Origin: Cladosporium sp. IMV 00045
Lineage: Eukaryota; Ascomycota; Dothideomycetes; Cladosporiales; Cladosporiaceae
Reading direction: 5' to 3'
DNA length: 17,534 bases
Assembly: GCA_001931905.2 (NCBI GenBank)
Contig: MSJI02000165.1
Span: forward strand, 1-17,534
Position numbers and translations under genes: made by a program. The notes beneath the pieces were generated by a model, which saw nothing but the letters and a program-made list of their open reading frames with translations, had not been told where the DNA came from and searched no databases. Below, piece after piece: positions 5,852 through 14,208 of the stretch; the stretch's first letter is position 1; each line of letters opens with the position of its first letter.

Positions 5852-6771
5852 TGAGGGTTGGGGAAGAGGTACTTACCATGTTGTGAGAGGTGCTGAAGGT
5901 CAACGCGCTTGCGCGGGCAAGCTTGGTGGGCGCCGCAGGTGGAGGTGCGCGTTTGCAAGCTCACAATGCAAAACCTGGGTGAGAATGTTAGCTTTTTTGT
6001 TGACAGACAGGGAGGAGTGAGCATATGCTAACCTTGCACAGGCATTGCTCGCCGGAGTTGTAGTGGTGTTTGGCCGAGGTCGCGGTGGATGCGACGTGCG
6101 CTGCCGCCGCGGCGTGACGTGAAGTGCGGCAACAGGTGCCTGTTGCGACCGGCGAAAAGCACATAACTACAAGTGTCAGCGAATATTCTCGGTCGAGGTG
6201 ATACAGTCGAGCAAGATGTACTCGCGTCGATGCAGGATGCGTGCTCACTGCCATTGTTGCTGTTGCGTGGATCGATCAGTCTTGCTGAGCGCAAGACCTC
6301 ACTTCACCGACGCCACCAGCCACTCGGCGGATCGCTGTCAGAGAGAGAAACTTACCTTTTGAGGTTGACGAGCCTGTTGAGATGCTTCGCAACGTGCTTG
6401 ACAACCGCCTGGTGTTAGTTTGGGGTGTTGGAGTTGTTGCGTTGTTGGATGGTGCTGAGAGTTGGTTGTGTGGTGAGCGAGGCAGGACTTCACAACAAAG
6501 CTTCGAATTGATTGTGGGTCGACGACTGCGCCACACTAGCGCCGTTTGCACTCACATGAGGAAGGCACGCCTTCCCTAGGTGACGTGCTACCACAACAAT
6601 GCTTCTGCATCGCTTCAGCAACGCGGAGGTAATCGGAGATTGCCTGGCATGAGTACGAATCGATTCTGCACCCATTGGATCGTTGCAAGTAGCGTATCTG
6701 TTGCGGAGGAAGTTCATGAGATCGAGCACTGCAATCACAACGAGAAAGCGAAGGTCGAAAGGCTTTGGCAT

Positions 6772-8162
6772 CGATGTATCTTCGTCAGGGTTCGGGTATC
6801 GAGGACATTGTAGCTATTGGATCTATGCTAGATCGATTTAGACCAGTCTCTATCAACCACTTCATGAGGACAACCAGACTGTCTATCTGTTTCCCAAGCC
6901 ATAGCTAATTCAGAATCAATCTACCACTCAAAGCATCATTAAATCAACACCACTACACCGACGCACTGACTTGGCGCACGAGACAAAGCTCCTCTACAAT
7001 TCAATCATCTGCACGCATCAATATGCACACCCGAACTCGACGACTATGCGCTTCGATACCACAACATCACAAATCAAAACGCTCCCACCAAGAATCACCG
7101 AAGTCCTGATCATAGTCGCGACGACCTCCTTTCTAACCGCACCTTGAAAGCGACGCTGCCGATCTCGTCGCGCACGCGACAGGTCCAGCAGCGATGTGAT
7201 CTGCCTCTCCGATACTTCCCACAAGCGCCTGCGAGCATTGCGAGACGAATGCGAATGAGAAGGGAATGGAGATCAACTCAAGAGCAGACACCTTTCATCG
7301 ATTACTTCTCCTGTAGCGGGCTGGGTAGTGAGCAAAAGTCCGAGGAAGAGCGCGAGGCCGTCAAGGAACCCATTGATTCGGACAAGTCCTTCGAGGGATC
7401 ACGTACGGATTCAAGAAAAGCATTGATGTCGTCGCGTTTACACTACCCTTGTTGAAGTACATCCGGAGAGCATGAGGTTTGGCAGCACGTACTGGCAGCA
7501 ACTGAGACATGGAACATCTCTGTCGCGAACGAACCACCTACATGTTGGGAATCATGCCATGCAGCCTTGCTCAACGATCGAACGAGAAGAGGAGAGTGGA
7601 AGAGCTAGATAACTTATCCTATGATTGAGGACAGCGTGCGAGAAAAAGAGAAGGGAGGGGATACATTGACACGGCGAGCGAAAGAACAACACAGAATGGG
7701 TTGGGAGATAGCACAGTACCATGGCCGAAACATTGTCATAAAGGATACCGATCTACTGCTACTGTTCTATGCACTTTGATATCTGGTATGATACACGAAT
7801 CACCGGAGAACGCGTCGGTCTTGATGGTCTCCAGGGTGTATGAGGAAAAAGGGCATACACGGTCAAATGAGAAGGATATTGAACTACACAAAGAAGTCCA
7901 AATCAAGCACCTCATTGTCAAACAAGTCATCATGTTTGCACTTGTCTTGCGCCGGAATTCGTTGCGACAGAGGCGCGCTTTTGCTGGCTAAATAGCGCCA
8001 TCACAGCAAGGTCAGATCGTGAAGCGGTAAAATCCTGTGGACAAGAACCGTAGATGGGGAATGTTATACAAGTAGAAAGAAAGGGATAGAGTGATTTGAT
8101 CAATTAATTCACATAAACCTGGATTACTATCCTCCAATTGACACGAATAACGCGTAGATGCA
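6772..8162. other. Gene-poor region upstream of the snoRNA host gene
   Basis: The host promoter should lie in the first few hundred bases, read on the minus strand; no TATA-like or other element stands out. On the plus strand a stop-free frame runs from about 6970 to 7455 (about 160 codons, ending LMSSRLHYPC), but it has no ATG near its start and no recognisable domain. I do not call it a gene. No C/D box pairs with the host's spacing, tRNA or known RNA gene were found here. Confidence 0.5.
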
Positions 8163-8546
8163 CTATCTTTCTATGCTGTTCTCACTTCTAGCCTCAGCAT
8201 CGTGCGCTCTCGCTCTCAAACCACCAGCCGGCGGTTCGTCCTTGTCTTGTCTCTGCGCCTCTGGCTCCTGTGTAGGTTGGCTGGCGGGACCAGAGGATTC
8301 TGCTACTGGTGGGTCGGTGATGTTCTCTGATTTCGACTGAGCAGCTTGGGTTTTGGCCCTCAGGTCACCAGATTCTGGATCGTCGATGTTGAGCTGTTGA
8401 GCAAGCGGTTCTTGTGATGTATGTTTGGTATCAGTGGGAGACTGGAATCGGGTGTATGAAGAGATGGCGTTGGCTTGAATGCGGACGTGAGAAATTCGTA
8501 GAAATCTCGAAGACCTCCCAATCGAAGTGAGATTTCGCAACATCAT
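8163..8546 (-). CDS. Small hypothetical protein with mitochondrial-type presequence and internal repeat
   Basis: 127 residues. The start is the first of two adjacent ATG codons (8546 and 8543). The first 35 or so residues (MMLRNLTSIGRSSRFLRISH and on) are rich in Arg and Ser and lack acidic residues, as in mitochondrial targeting sequences. The remainder is polar and probably disordered. A motif appears twice, GDLRAKTQAAQSKSEN and GGLRARAHDAEARSEN, each after a Pro-containing acidic or polar linker, which suggests an internal duplication. I do not recognise the family and assign no function. It is divergent from the peptidase gene, with 392 bp between the start codons. The repeat and presequence argue that it is real; absence of homology information is the main doubt. 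Confidence 0.6.
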   Translation of the reverse strand: MMLRNLTSIGRSSRFLRISHVRIQANAISSYTRFQSPTDTKHTSQEPLAQQLNIDDPESGDLRAKTQAAQSKSENITDPPVAESSGPASQPTQEPEAQRQDKDEPPAGGLRARAHDAEARSENSIER

Positions 8547-8938
8547 TTTGGACAGCGGCAAAGATATTTTTGATTGGTATGTAGTTTAATAGTTGATATC
8601 AGTGACAAGAGGTGAGGTTGGATATCGTCCCCGCTTTGCCCAAGTCGACAAGCCGACGGACTATACTCGGATTGGCAGGCGACGATAACGAGATGGGCTG
8701 AGCCGATAGGAATCGTCATCATACAGAGCAAGCTCGTGATAGCCAGAGTCTTGCTTGGGTTGCTTGAAGATACAAGACTACTGCCGTTGCCGGGCGGTAC
8801 CTTTGTCTACGCGTGACTTGTAATAATTTGCGGTATTCTCAGCTGTAGGTGTTGTTTGGCTTATTTTTTACTTGCATACCGTATATGGCACGTGTGAAGC
8901 GTAGCCAACGCCAGGACGGCGAGAAAGCAACCAGGATA
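8547..8938. promoter_or_regulatory. Divergent intergenic region between the small protein and the M28 peptidase
   Basis: It must contain the promoters of both flanking genes. I see no distinct box that I could assign to a regulator. In-frame upstream ATG codons for the peptidase occur nearer its start (for example 8886) but in weaker context. Confidence 0.5.
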
Positions 8939-11364
8939 ATGCCTCACGAGCGCTCGCCTTTGCTGGAACGAGTTCCCGTAGCGGAGCCAACAGATCGGTA
9001 TCCTCATACAAGCGTAAGTTTGTCCAAACCTCCCTTTCAGACGCACGGTAGTCAACTCACACGATCTCCAGGTCCGTCGCTTCTGCACCATCGTACTCAT
9101 CGCCGTGCCACTCCTCACACTCGCCATCGTCTTCTTCTGTGTAGCGGTAGGAGGAGACAACGACCTCTTTGGCGACCGAGGAGCAAATTTGCTCTCAAGC
9201 TTATCGCGAACAAGCAAACACGAGCTACCACACCCTTCCTGGCCACAAAGCGATGGCATCAGCTACTCAGAGCTGAAGAAGATCCTCCTGGACACCCCGG
9301 AAGCCGAAAAAGCTCGCGAATGGAGCAAGTACTACACCGCTGGGCCACATCTTGCAGGCAAGAATCTGAGCCAGGCGGAATGGACACGCGATCGGTGGGA
9401 GGAATGGGGTGTCCAGAGTGAGATTGTGGCATACAACGTTTACATCAACTATCCTATGGACAACCGACTTGCTCTGCTGAAGCAAGGAGAGGTTGAGTTT
9501 GAGGCGACTTTGGAAGAGGATGTACTGGAAGAAGACCCGACGACTGGGCTTGACGATCGCGTGCCTGTCTTCCATGGATATTCCGCGAGCGGCAACGCGA
9601 CAGCACAGTACGTCTACGTCAACTACGGAACCTATGCCGACTTTGAGGAGCTTCTCAAGGCTGGTGTGCATCTGAAAGGCAAGATCGCACTCGTCAAGTA
9701 CGGGCGGATTTTCCGCGGTCTCAAAGTGAAGAGAGCAGAAGACCTGGGCATGGTGGGCGTGATTATCTACTCTGACCCAGGAGATGATGGCGAAATCACG
9801 GAGGAGAATGGCTACAAGCCTTACCCAGATGGCCCAGCGCGCCATCCTCGCTCTGTGCAAAGAGGCAGCGTGGAATATTTGAGTAAGACATCGCCTTTCC
9901 AACTATCTTCGACCTGCTTTGTGCTGACCAAATTTAGGTATCGGGCCCGGCGACCCTACGACTATTGGCTATCCATCCAAACCAGGTGTGCCCCGGCAGT
10001 CGACAGAAGGAAAGACACCGTCAATCCCATCTATCCCTCTTTCATATGCCGAAGCTCTGCCTCTGCTTCGCGCTTTGAACGGCCACGGACCCAAAGCCTC
10101 TTCTCTTTCGCCTGCATGGCATGGAGGTGGTCTGGGCTACAAGAATGTGAGCTACAACATCGGCCCAACTCCGTCGGAGATCACCCTCAATCTTGTCAAC
10201 GAGCAAGAGTACGTCACTACAGACCAGTGGGACACCATCGGCATCATAAATGGTTCCATTTCAGACGAGGTCGTCATCATTGGAAACCACCGTGATGCCT
10301 GGGTAGCTGGCGGGGCAGCAGATCCCAACTCCGGTTCTGCCGCTCTCAACGAGGTCATTCGTGCATTTGGTGTTGCGCTTGACAAAGGCTGGAAGCCTCA
10401 GAGAACCATTGTCTTTGCATCATGGGACGGCGAAGAATATGGCTTGGTCGGTAGCACTGAGTGGGTGGAAGAATACCTGCCCTGGCTCACCGACGCAGCA
10501 ATTGCATACATCAACGTTGATGTTGGCGCAGTTGGACCCAACTTCGAGGTCTCTGCGGCACCGCTGCTCAACAAAGCCATTTACGACGTTTCTGCTCAAG
10601 TTCAGAGCCCGAACCAAACAGTTGCAGACCAAACTGTAGCTGATCTCTGGGACGGCTATATCAGCACCATGGGCTCTGGCTCTGACTTTACAGCCTTCCA
10701 AGACTTCGCCGGCATTCCCTCCATCAACGTCGAATTTGGCGGCGCAAAGAACGGTCCAGTCTATCATTACCACTCCAACTACGATTCCTTCCACTGGATG
10801 GACAAGTACGGCGACCCTGGATTCAAGTACCACGAGGCGATCGCAAAGATCATCGCGCTGCTGGCAGCGAAGCTCTCCGAAGAGCCCATCGTGGGCTTCA
10901 ACGCCACCGACTACGCTGTAGGTTTGGAGAGCTACCTGCGCCGCATGCGCGAGACCACAGAAGCCGAAGACACCTTAGGGAAAGATGTCTTCCTCCCTCT
11001 CGAGAAAGCGATCCAAGCATTCAAATTCTCCGCCACGAAACTTGACGCTCGCGCGACTGAGCTCCAAGCCCAGGTCTCATCGCCGGGCCTCACTACTCTC
11101 AAGAAGAAAGCGCTGTTCAAGAAGATTCACGCCGTGAACAAAGAATACAAGCTGCTCGAGCGCAGATTTTTGTACCAGCCAGGTCTGGACACGAGATCGT
11201 GGTTCAAGCACGTCATTTTCGCACCTGGGCTCTGGACTGGGTATGCCGGAGCGACTTTCCCTGGTATTGTGGAAGCTATTGAGTTTGGCAAGGAGTGGGA
11301 GGTCAAGAAGTGGGTTGGGATAGTCGCTGGAGTTGTTGGTGGGGCAGCATTGACGATGTCGTGA
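8939..11364 (+). CDS. M28 metallopeptidase, glutamate carboxypeptidase II (NAALADase)/transferrin receptor family, type II membrane protein
   Basis: Three exons, 8939-9013, 9072-9882 and 9938-11364; introns of 58 nt (GTAAGT...CCAG) and 55 nt (GTAAGA...CTGAC...TAG). Predicted 770 residues, close to GCPII size. The start ATG at 8939 has A at -3; ATG 8886 is in frame but in poorer context. The cytosolic tail holds ERSPLLE, a dileucine-type sorting signal; one membrane segment follows at about 29-51 (TIVLIAVPLLTLAIVFF). A PA-type domain lies about 150-290. The peptidase domain has all expected di-zinc residues: H413 in NHRDAW, D424 in ADPNSG, catalytic E461 and ligand E462 in WDGEEYG, D490 in INVDVG, and a His of YHYHS (572/574). 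A TFR-like helical dimerisation domain follows. The protein ends in a hydrophobic glycine/alanine tail (GIVAGVVGGAALTMS). It probably hydrolyses C-terminal acidic dipeptides or peptides in the vacuole or outside the cell; substrate unknown. Relatives include yeast Vps70 and Tre1/Tre2, the latter lacking catalytic residues. Confidence 0.93.
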
Positions 11365-11615
11365 GCATGAACATACAAAGGCATAGAAAGCCAAAAACGG
11401 GCCTGAAGATGAAGATGACCGGTTCGACTGGAAGATTCGATTCTTTATAATAGTACATAAGCGCCATGGCGGGAAACTGATGAAATTAGAGCAATAAAGT
11501 AAACCGATCTAATACACTACGGCCAATAATCTCAAGGGGTATCAAACATTCGTCAAAGAGAATCTTGCGTGTACCCGTTCTCAATGTTTTCATCAAAGCT
11601 GGCTCGCAAAAACAC
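11365..11615. other. Convergent intergenic region (3' ends of peptidase and photolyase genes)
   Basis: About 250 bp between two stop codons facing each other. AT-richer stretches such as TTCTTTATAATAG (near 11440) and GCAATAAAG (near 11490) could serve in 3' end formation. Nothing else was seen. Confidence 0.5.
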
Positions 11616-13526
11616 TCAGTTGTGCACACCGCCACCAACATTAGCAGTGCCTCTCCCCAGCCCTTCCTTATACCTAGCCAACGCCCTATCCCTACACTGC
11701 TTATGATCCACGATCGCCTTGGGATACCCAGCCTTCTCAGCCTGCTTTCCGGCACCGCGTCCATACGGGTCGTGAATCGCTTTACCAGCAACATCCTTCA
11801 ACTCCGGCAGCCATCGGCGAATATACTCTCCATCAGGATCAAACTTCTCCGACTGAAGCAGCGGATTGAAGATACGGAAGTAAGGCTGCGGATCCACACC
11901 CGTAGAAGCAGAAAAGCCCCATCCGCCATTATTGGAAGCGAAATCACCATCGATCAAATGCTCCATGAAATACCTCTCACCCATACGCCAGTCGAGAAGC
12001 AAATCCTTCGCCAAAAACGAGGCAACGATCATTCTACAGCGGTTGTGCATGTAGCCCATCTCATTGAGCTGGCGCATGGCGGCGTCGACGATGGGGAACC
12101 CCGTGCGGCCTTCTTTCCACGCCGCGAAGTGCTCGTCGTTGTACTCCCATTCGATCTGCGTGTATTCGTACTTGAACGGCTTGTTCATGCACACGAAAGG
12201 CCAGTGGGCGAGCACGTGTTTGTAGAAGTCCCGCCACGCGAGCTCGGAGATGTATCCTACAATACCTGCGTTGCCGCCATCGAGCTTCTTGACGCTGTTT
12301 GCGTCGCGGGCGGCGCGGACTGCCGTGCGAGCGGCAAGGGTGCCGGAGGATAGGTGGACGGATAGGATGGATGTGCTGTTTGCGGCTGGGAGGTTGCGGG
12401 TGTCTTTGTACTTGGTGACTTTTTCCTTGAGAAAGCGTTCCAATCGAGCTTGAGCTTCGTGCTCGCCTGGTGGCCAGAGATGGATGAAGCGTTCCCTTTC
12501 CTTCTCCGAGAGGCGTTTGTTTGAAGGAGCCTCAGGTAGTGCAGCAGAGAAGATGTCCTCGAACCTTTGCTTCGCAGCCTCATCGTTGGCAGCAGGTGGA
12601 TCGGCGGCATTGAGCAGGTGTGGATGCTCGTGGACATGCTTTATCCAGCTCTTGAACCAAGGAGAGTACACAGAATACTGCTTCCCAGCACCTGTCATGA
12701 GCGTCTCCGGAGGCACGACAACATCGTCGTGCACAGCGGTGAAATTGATGCCTTCTGCCAGACACTTCTTGACCAGCTTGGTTTCCCTCCTCAGCTCATC
12801 CACTTCGTACTCAATATTGCAGAAAACGTTCTTCGCTCCCCACTCCTTGAACCTGTCGACCAGATGCCCAGGCACATCCTTCCTGTCCTCGATAGTCGCA
12901 GTGTATAAGGGCACATTCAGCTGAGCGAGATCGTTCTTCAAGACCTCCAAAGTCCTCAACTCAAAGTCCACGCGCACGGCGCTGGTCGCGTGAGCCTGGT
13001 AATCCTGAGGGCTGATAATGAACACGCAAATAAGCGGTATGCCCTTCTCTTCAGCCTTTTGACTCGCGAGCGAAAGGCCGCGGTTATCCTGAAGTCGCAA
13101 GTCGCGCTTGAACCAATGCACCACGCTTTCGCCCGCCGGGAGCTGATCGCGGGCTCCTTGAGTTTCGCTCAGAGTCTTGTCGAGGACTTCGAGAGGACGA
13201 GGGAGTTCGTTGTCGTTGTAGCGCTTGCAGCGTTCGTTGCTCATCTCTGGCGGGTAGAACTCGCGTTGGACGATGCCTGCGCGCTCTTCGGGGCGGGAAT
13301 GGTCGAAAGTGGGTTCATCTTTGTGAAGGCCCTTAGTTTCGCGTTTCTTGCTTGCTGAGGGTGGGCGGACGGGTGATGTGGCCTTGCGTTTAGGCGCCAT
13401 GCTCGCAAGTCGTCTTTGGCGTGGTATACCTTGGAGGAATGCGCTGGGGTATTGTTGGTTGCTCACGAGAGGGAAGCGACAGAAGAGACGTGAGGAGAAA
13501 CGAGAGCAGTATGCGATTCTTACCAT
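11616..13526 (-). CDS. phr1: Class I CPD photolyase (deoxyribodipyrimidine photolyase)
   Basis: Uninterrupted frame of 636 residues from ATG 13526, or 594 from the internal ATG at 13400. The N-terminal photolyase domain begins near residue 135 with VVHWFKRDLRLQDNRGL. The FAD-binding half contains SILSVHLSSGTLAAR, ELAWRDFYKHVL, GRTGFPIVDAAMRQL, MHNRCRMIVASFLAKDLL and NNGGWGFSASTGVDPQPYF followed by RIFNP. These match the class I CPD photolyases of fungi rather than DASH cryptochromes or 6-4 enzymes. It repairs cyclobutane pyrimidine dimers using blue light. The first 42 residues are Arg/Ser-rich without acidic residues and end RQRRLAS, like a mitochondrial presequence; right after them MAPKRKATSP and ASKKRE look like nuclear localisation signals. 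Two start codons could thus give mitochondrial and nuclear forms. Fungal phr genes are usually light-induced, but I could not identify an element. Confidence 0.95.
   Translation of the reverse strand: MVRIAYCSRFSSRLFCRFPLVSNQQYPSAFLQGIPRQRRLASMAPKRKATSPVRPPSASKKRETKGLHKDEPTFDHSRPEERAGIVQREFYPPEMSNERCKRYNDNELPRPLEVLDKTLSETQGARDQLPAGESVVHWFKRDLRLQDNRGLSLASQKAEEKGIPLICVFIISPQDYQAHATSAVRVDFELRTLEVLKNDLAQLNVPLYTATIEDRKDVPGHLVDRFKEWGAKNVFCNIEYEVDELRRETKLVKKCLAEGINFTAVHDDVVVPPETLMTGAGKQYSVYSPWFKSWIKHVHEHPHLLNAADPPAANDEAAKQRFEDIFSAALPEAPSNKRLSEKERERFIHLWPPGEHEAQARLERFLKEKVTKYKDTRNLPAANSTSILSVHLSSGTLAARTAVRAARDANSVKKLDGGNAGIVGYISELAWRDFYKHVLAHWPFVCMNKPFKYEYTQIEWEYNDEHFAAWKEGRTGFPIVDAAMRQLNEMGYMHNRCRMIVASFLAKDLLLDWRMGERYFMEHLIDGDFASNNGGWGFSASTGVDPQPYFRIFNPLLQSEKFDPDGEYIRRWLPELKDVAGKAIHDPYGRGAGKQAEKAGYPKAIVDHKQCRDRALARYKEGLGRGTANVGGGVHN
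13398..13400 (-). promoter_or_regulatory. Alternative internal start codon of the photolyase gene (nuclear form)
   Basis: This ATG is codon 43 of the longer form and directly follows the presequence-like segment. Starting here gives MAPKRKATSP at the N-terminus, with the NLS-like basic cluster exposed. Both starts keep the complete catalytic domain. Confidence 0.5.
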
Positions 13527-14208
13527 TGAAGGGGATTTCACTAGTCAGCAATGGGAAAAAGGCCAGTGCAGATACCTTATATTATGCATTTCGATCGCGA
13601 CTGGCAAGAAGCATGCGCGATTGTCGTGTGAGATCATTCCGCTGTCCAGATCGAGAACCACAAAAAGCCACCAGATTAACGAGCGCTTAGCGCAGATCGA
13701 GAGACGCACGTCCCTTGTATGGAAGTATATTGTTTTGCAAGGGACGTTGGTTTGAGGATATGTTTGGGTGACATTTCACATGTATGTAAAGCTTGGAAAC
13801 AATTGGGAGAAAGGTAAATTGATTTCACGATCAAATTGGTGACTGTAGACACTAATCTGGGTAATTAGACAAAGAAGAAGAGTAAGAAGCTCGTAACCTG
13901 AACATTTCAGGCCAGAGCAGTATGAAGAAAGCAAATTGCAAGATAGACAAGAAATGTAAGATTCACAAGAGCAAATCGAAGTCAACGCAGAAATAAGGCA
14001 TGCAAGAACTCCAAAGTATGGCAGTATTAGCCCCGTGATAGCAACATCGACATGGAATTTCCACTTTCCGTCGCCGGCTTATTTTCTTGTTTTCGGTCAT
14101 CGTCAGTCGTTCGGTAGTCATCAAGTATCGTAGCTCACTGAAGCAATTTTGCCAGTGCATTCGAGCGAAGTCGAAAGGAAGCAGTATATTGGTGAGATCG
14201 CAATATGC
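13527..14208. other. Intergenic region between the photolyase start and the forkhead gene's 3' end
   Basis: About 680 bp. It contains the photolyase promoter and 5' leader, and the 3' UTR of the forkhead gene. The part from 13750 to 14110 is AT-rich. No coding region or RNA gene found. Confidence 0.5.

Larger units (their letters stand above)
2458..6771 (-). ncRNA. Multi-exon snoRNA host gene (about 15 exons, 14 introns)
   Basis: I infer this transcript from ordered splice sites on the minus strand. Exons (high to low): E1 ~6771-6556, E2 6408-6356, E3 6166-6033, E4 5974-5877, E5 5681-5528, E6 5341-5295, E7 5132-5075, E8 4839-4828, E9 4631-4563, E10 4186-4110, E11 3841-3775, E12 3578-3473, E13 3289-3232, E14 3046-3001, E15 from 2811 down. 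Donors include GTGAGT, GTAAGT, GTTAGC, GTATGT, GTCAGT and twice GCAAGT; several acceptors are preceded by CTAAC or CTGAC branch sites. The donor after E9 (GTGACC) and that after E10 (GTAAAG) are weak. Eleven introns hold C/D box elements; introns 1-3 do not. No known protein domain appears in any frame, but two spliced frames stay nearly open (ATG at 6771 and ATG at 6610). The bounds given are those of the first of these frames (start) and of an E15 reading frame (end). The transcription start and end are unknown. Such hosts are known in filamentous fungi; the alternative is an intron-rich protein gene that carries snoRNAs. Confidence 0.7.

Noticed and set aside
6970..7455. Stop-free plus-strand frame of about 160 codons
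   Set aside because: No ATG near the start, no domain, and no clear splice site to supply a start exon.
11565..12353. 262-codon plus-strand frame opposite the photolyase
   Set aside because: Antisense shadow of the strongly conserved photolyase coding sequence.
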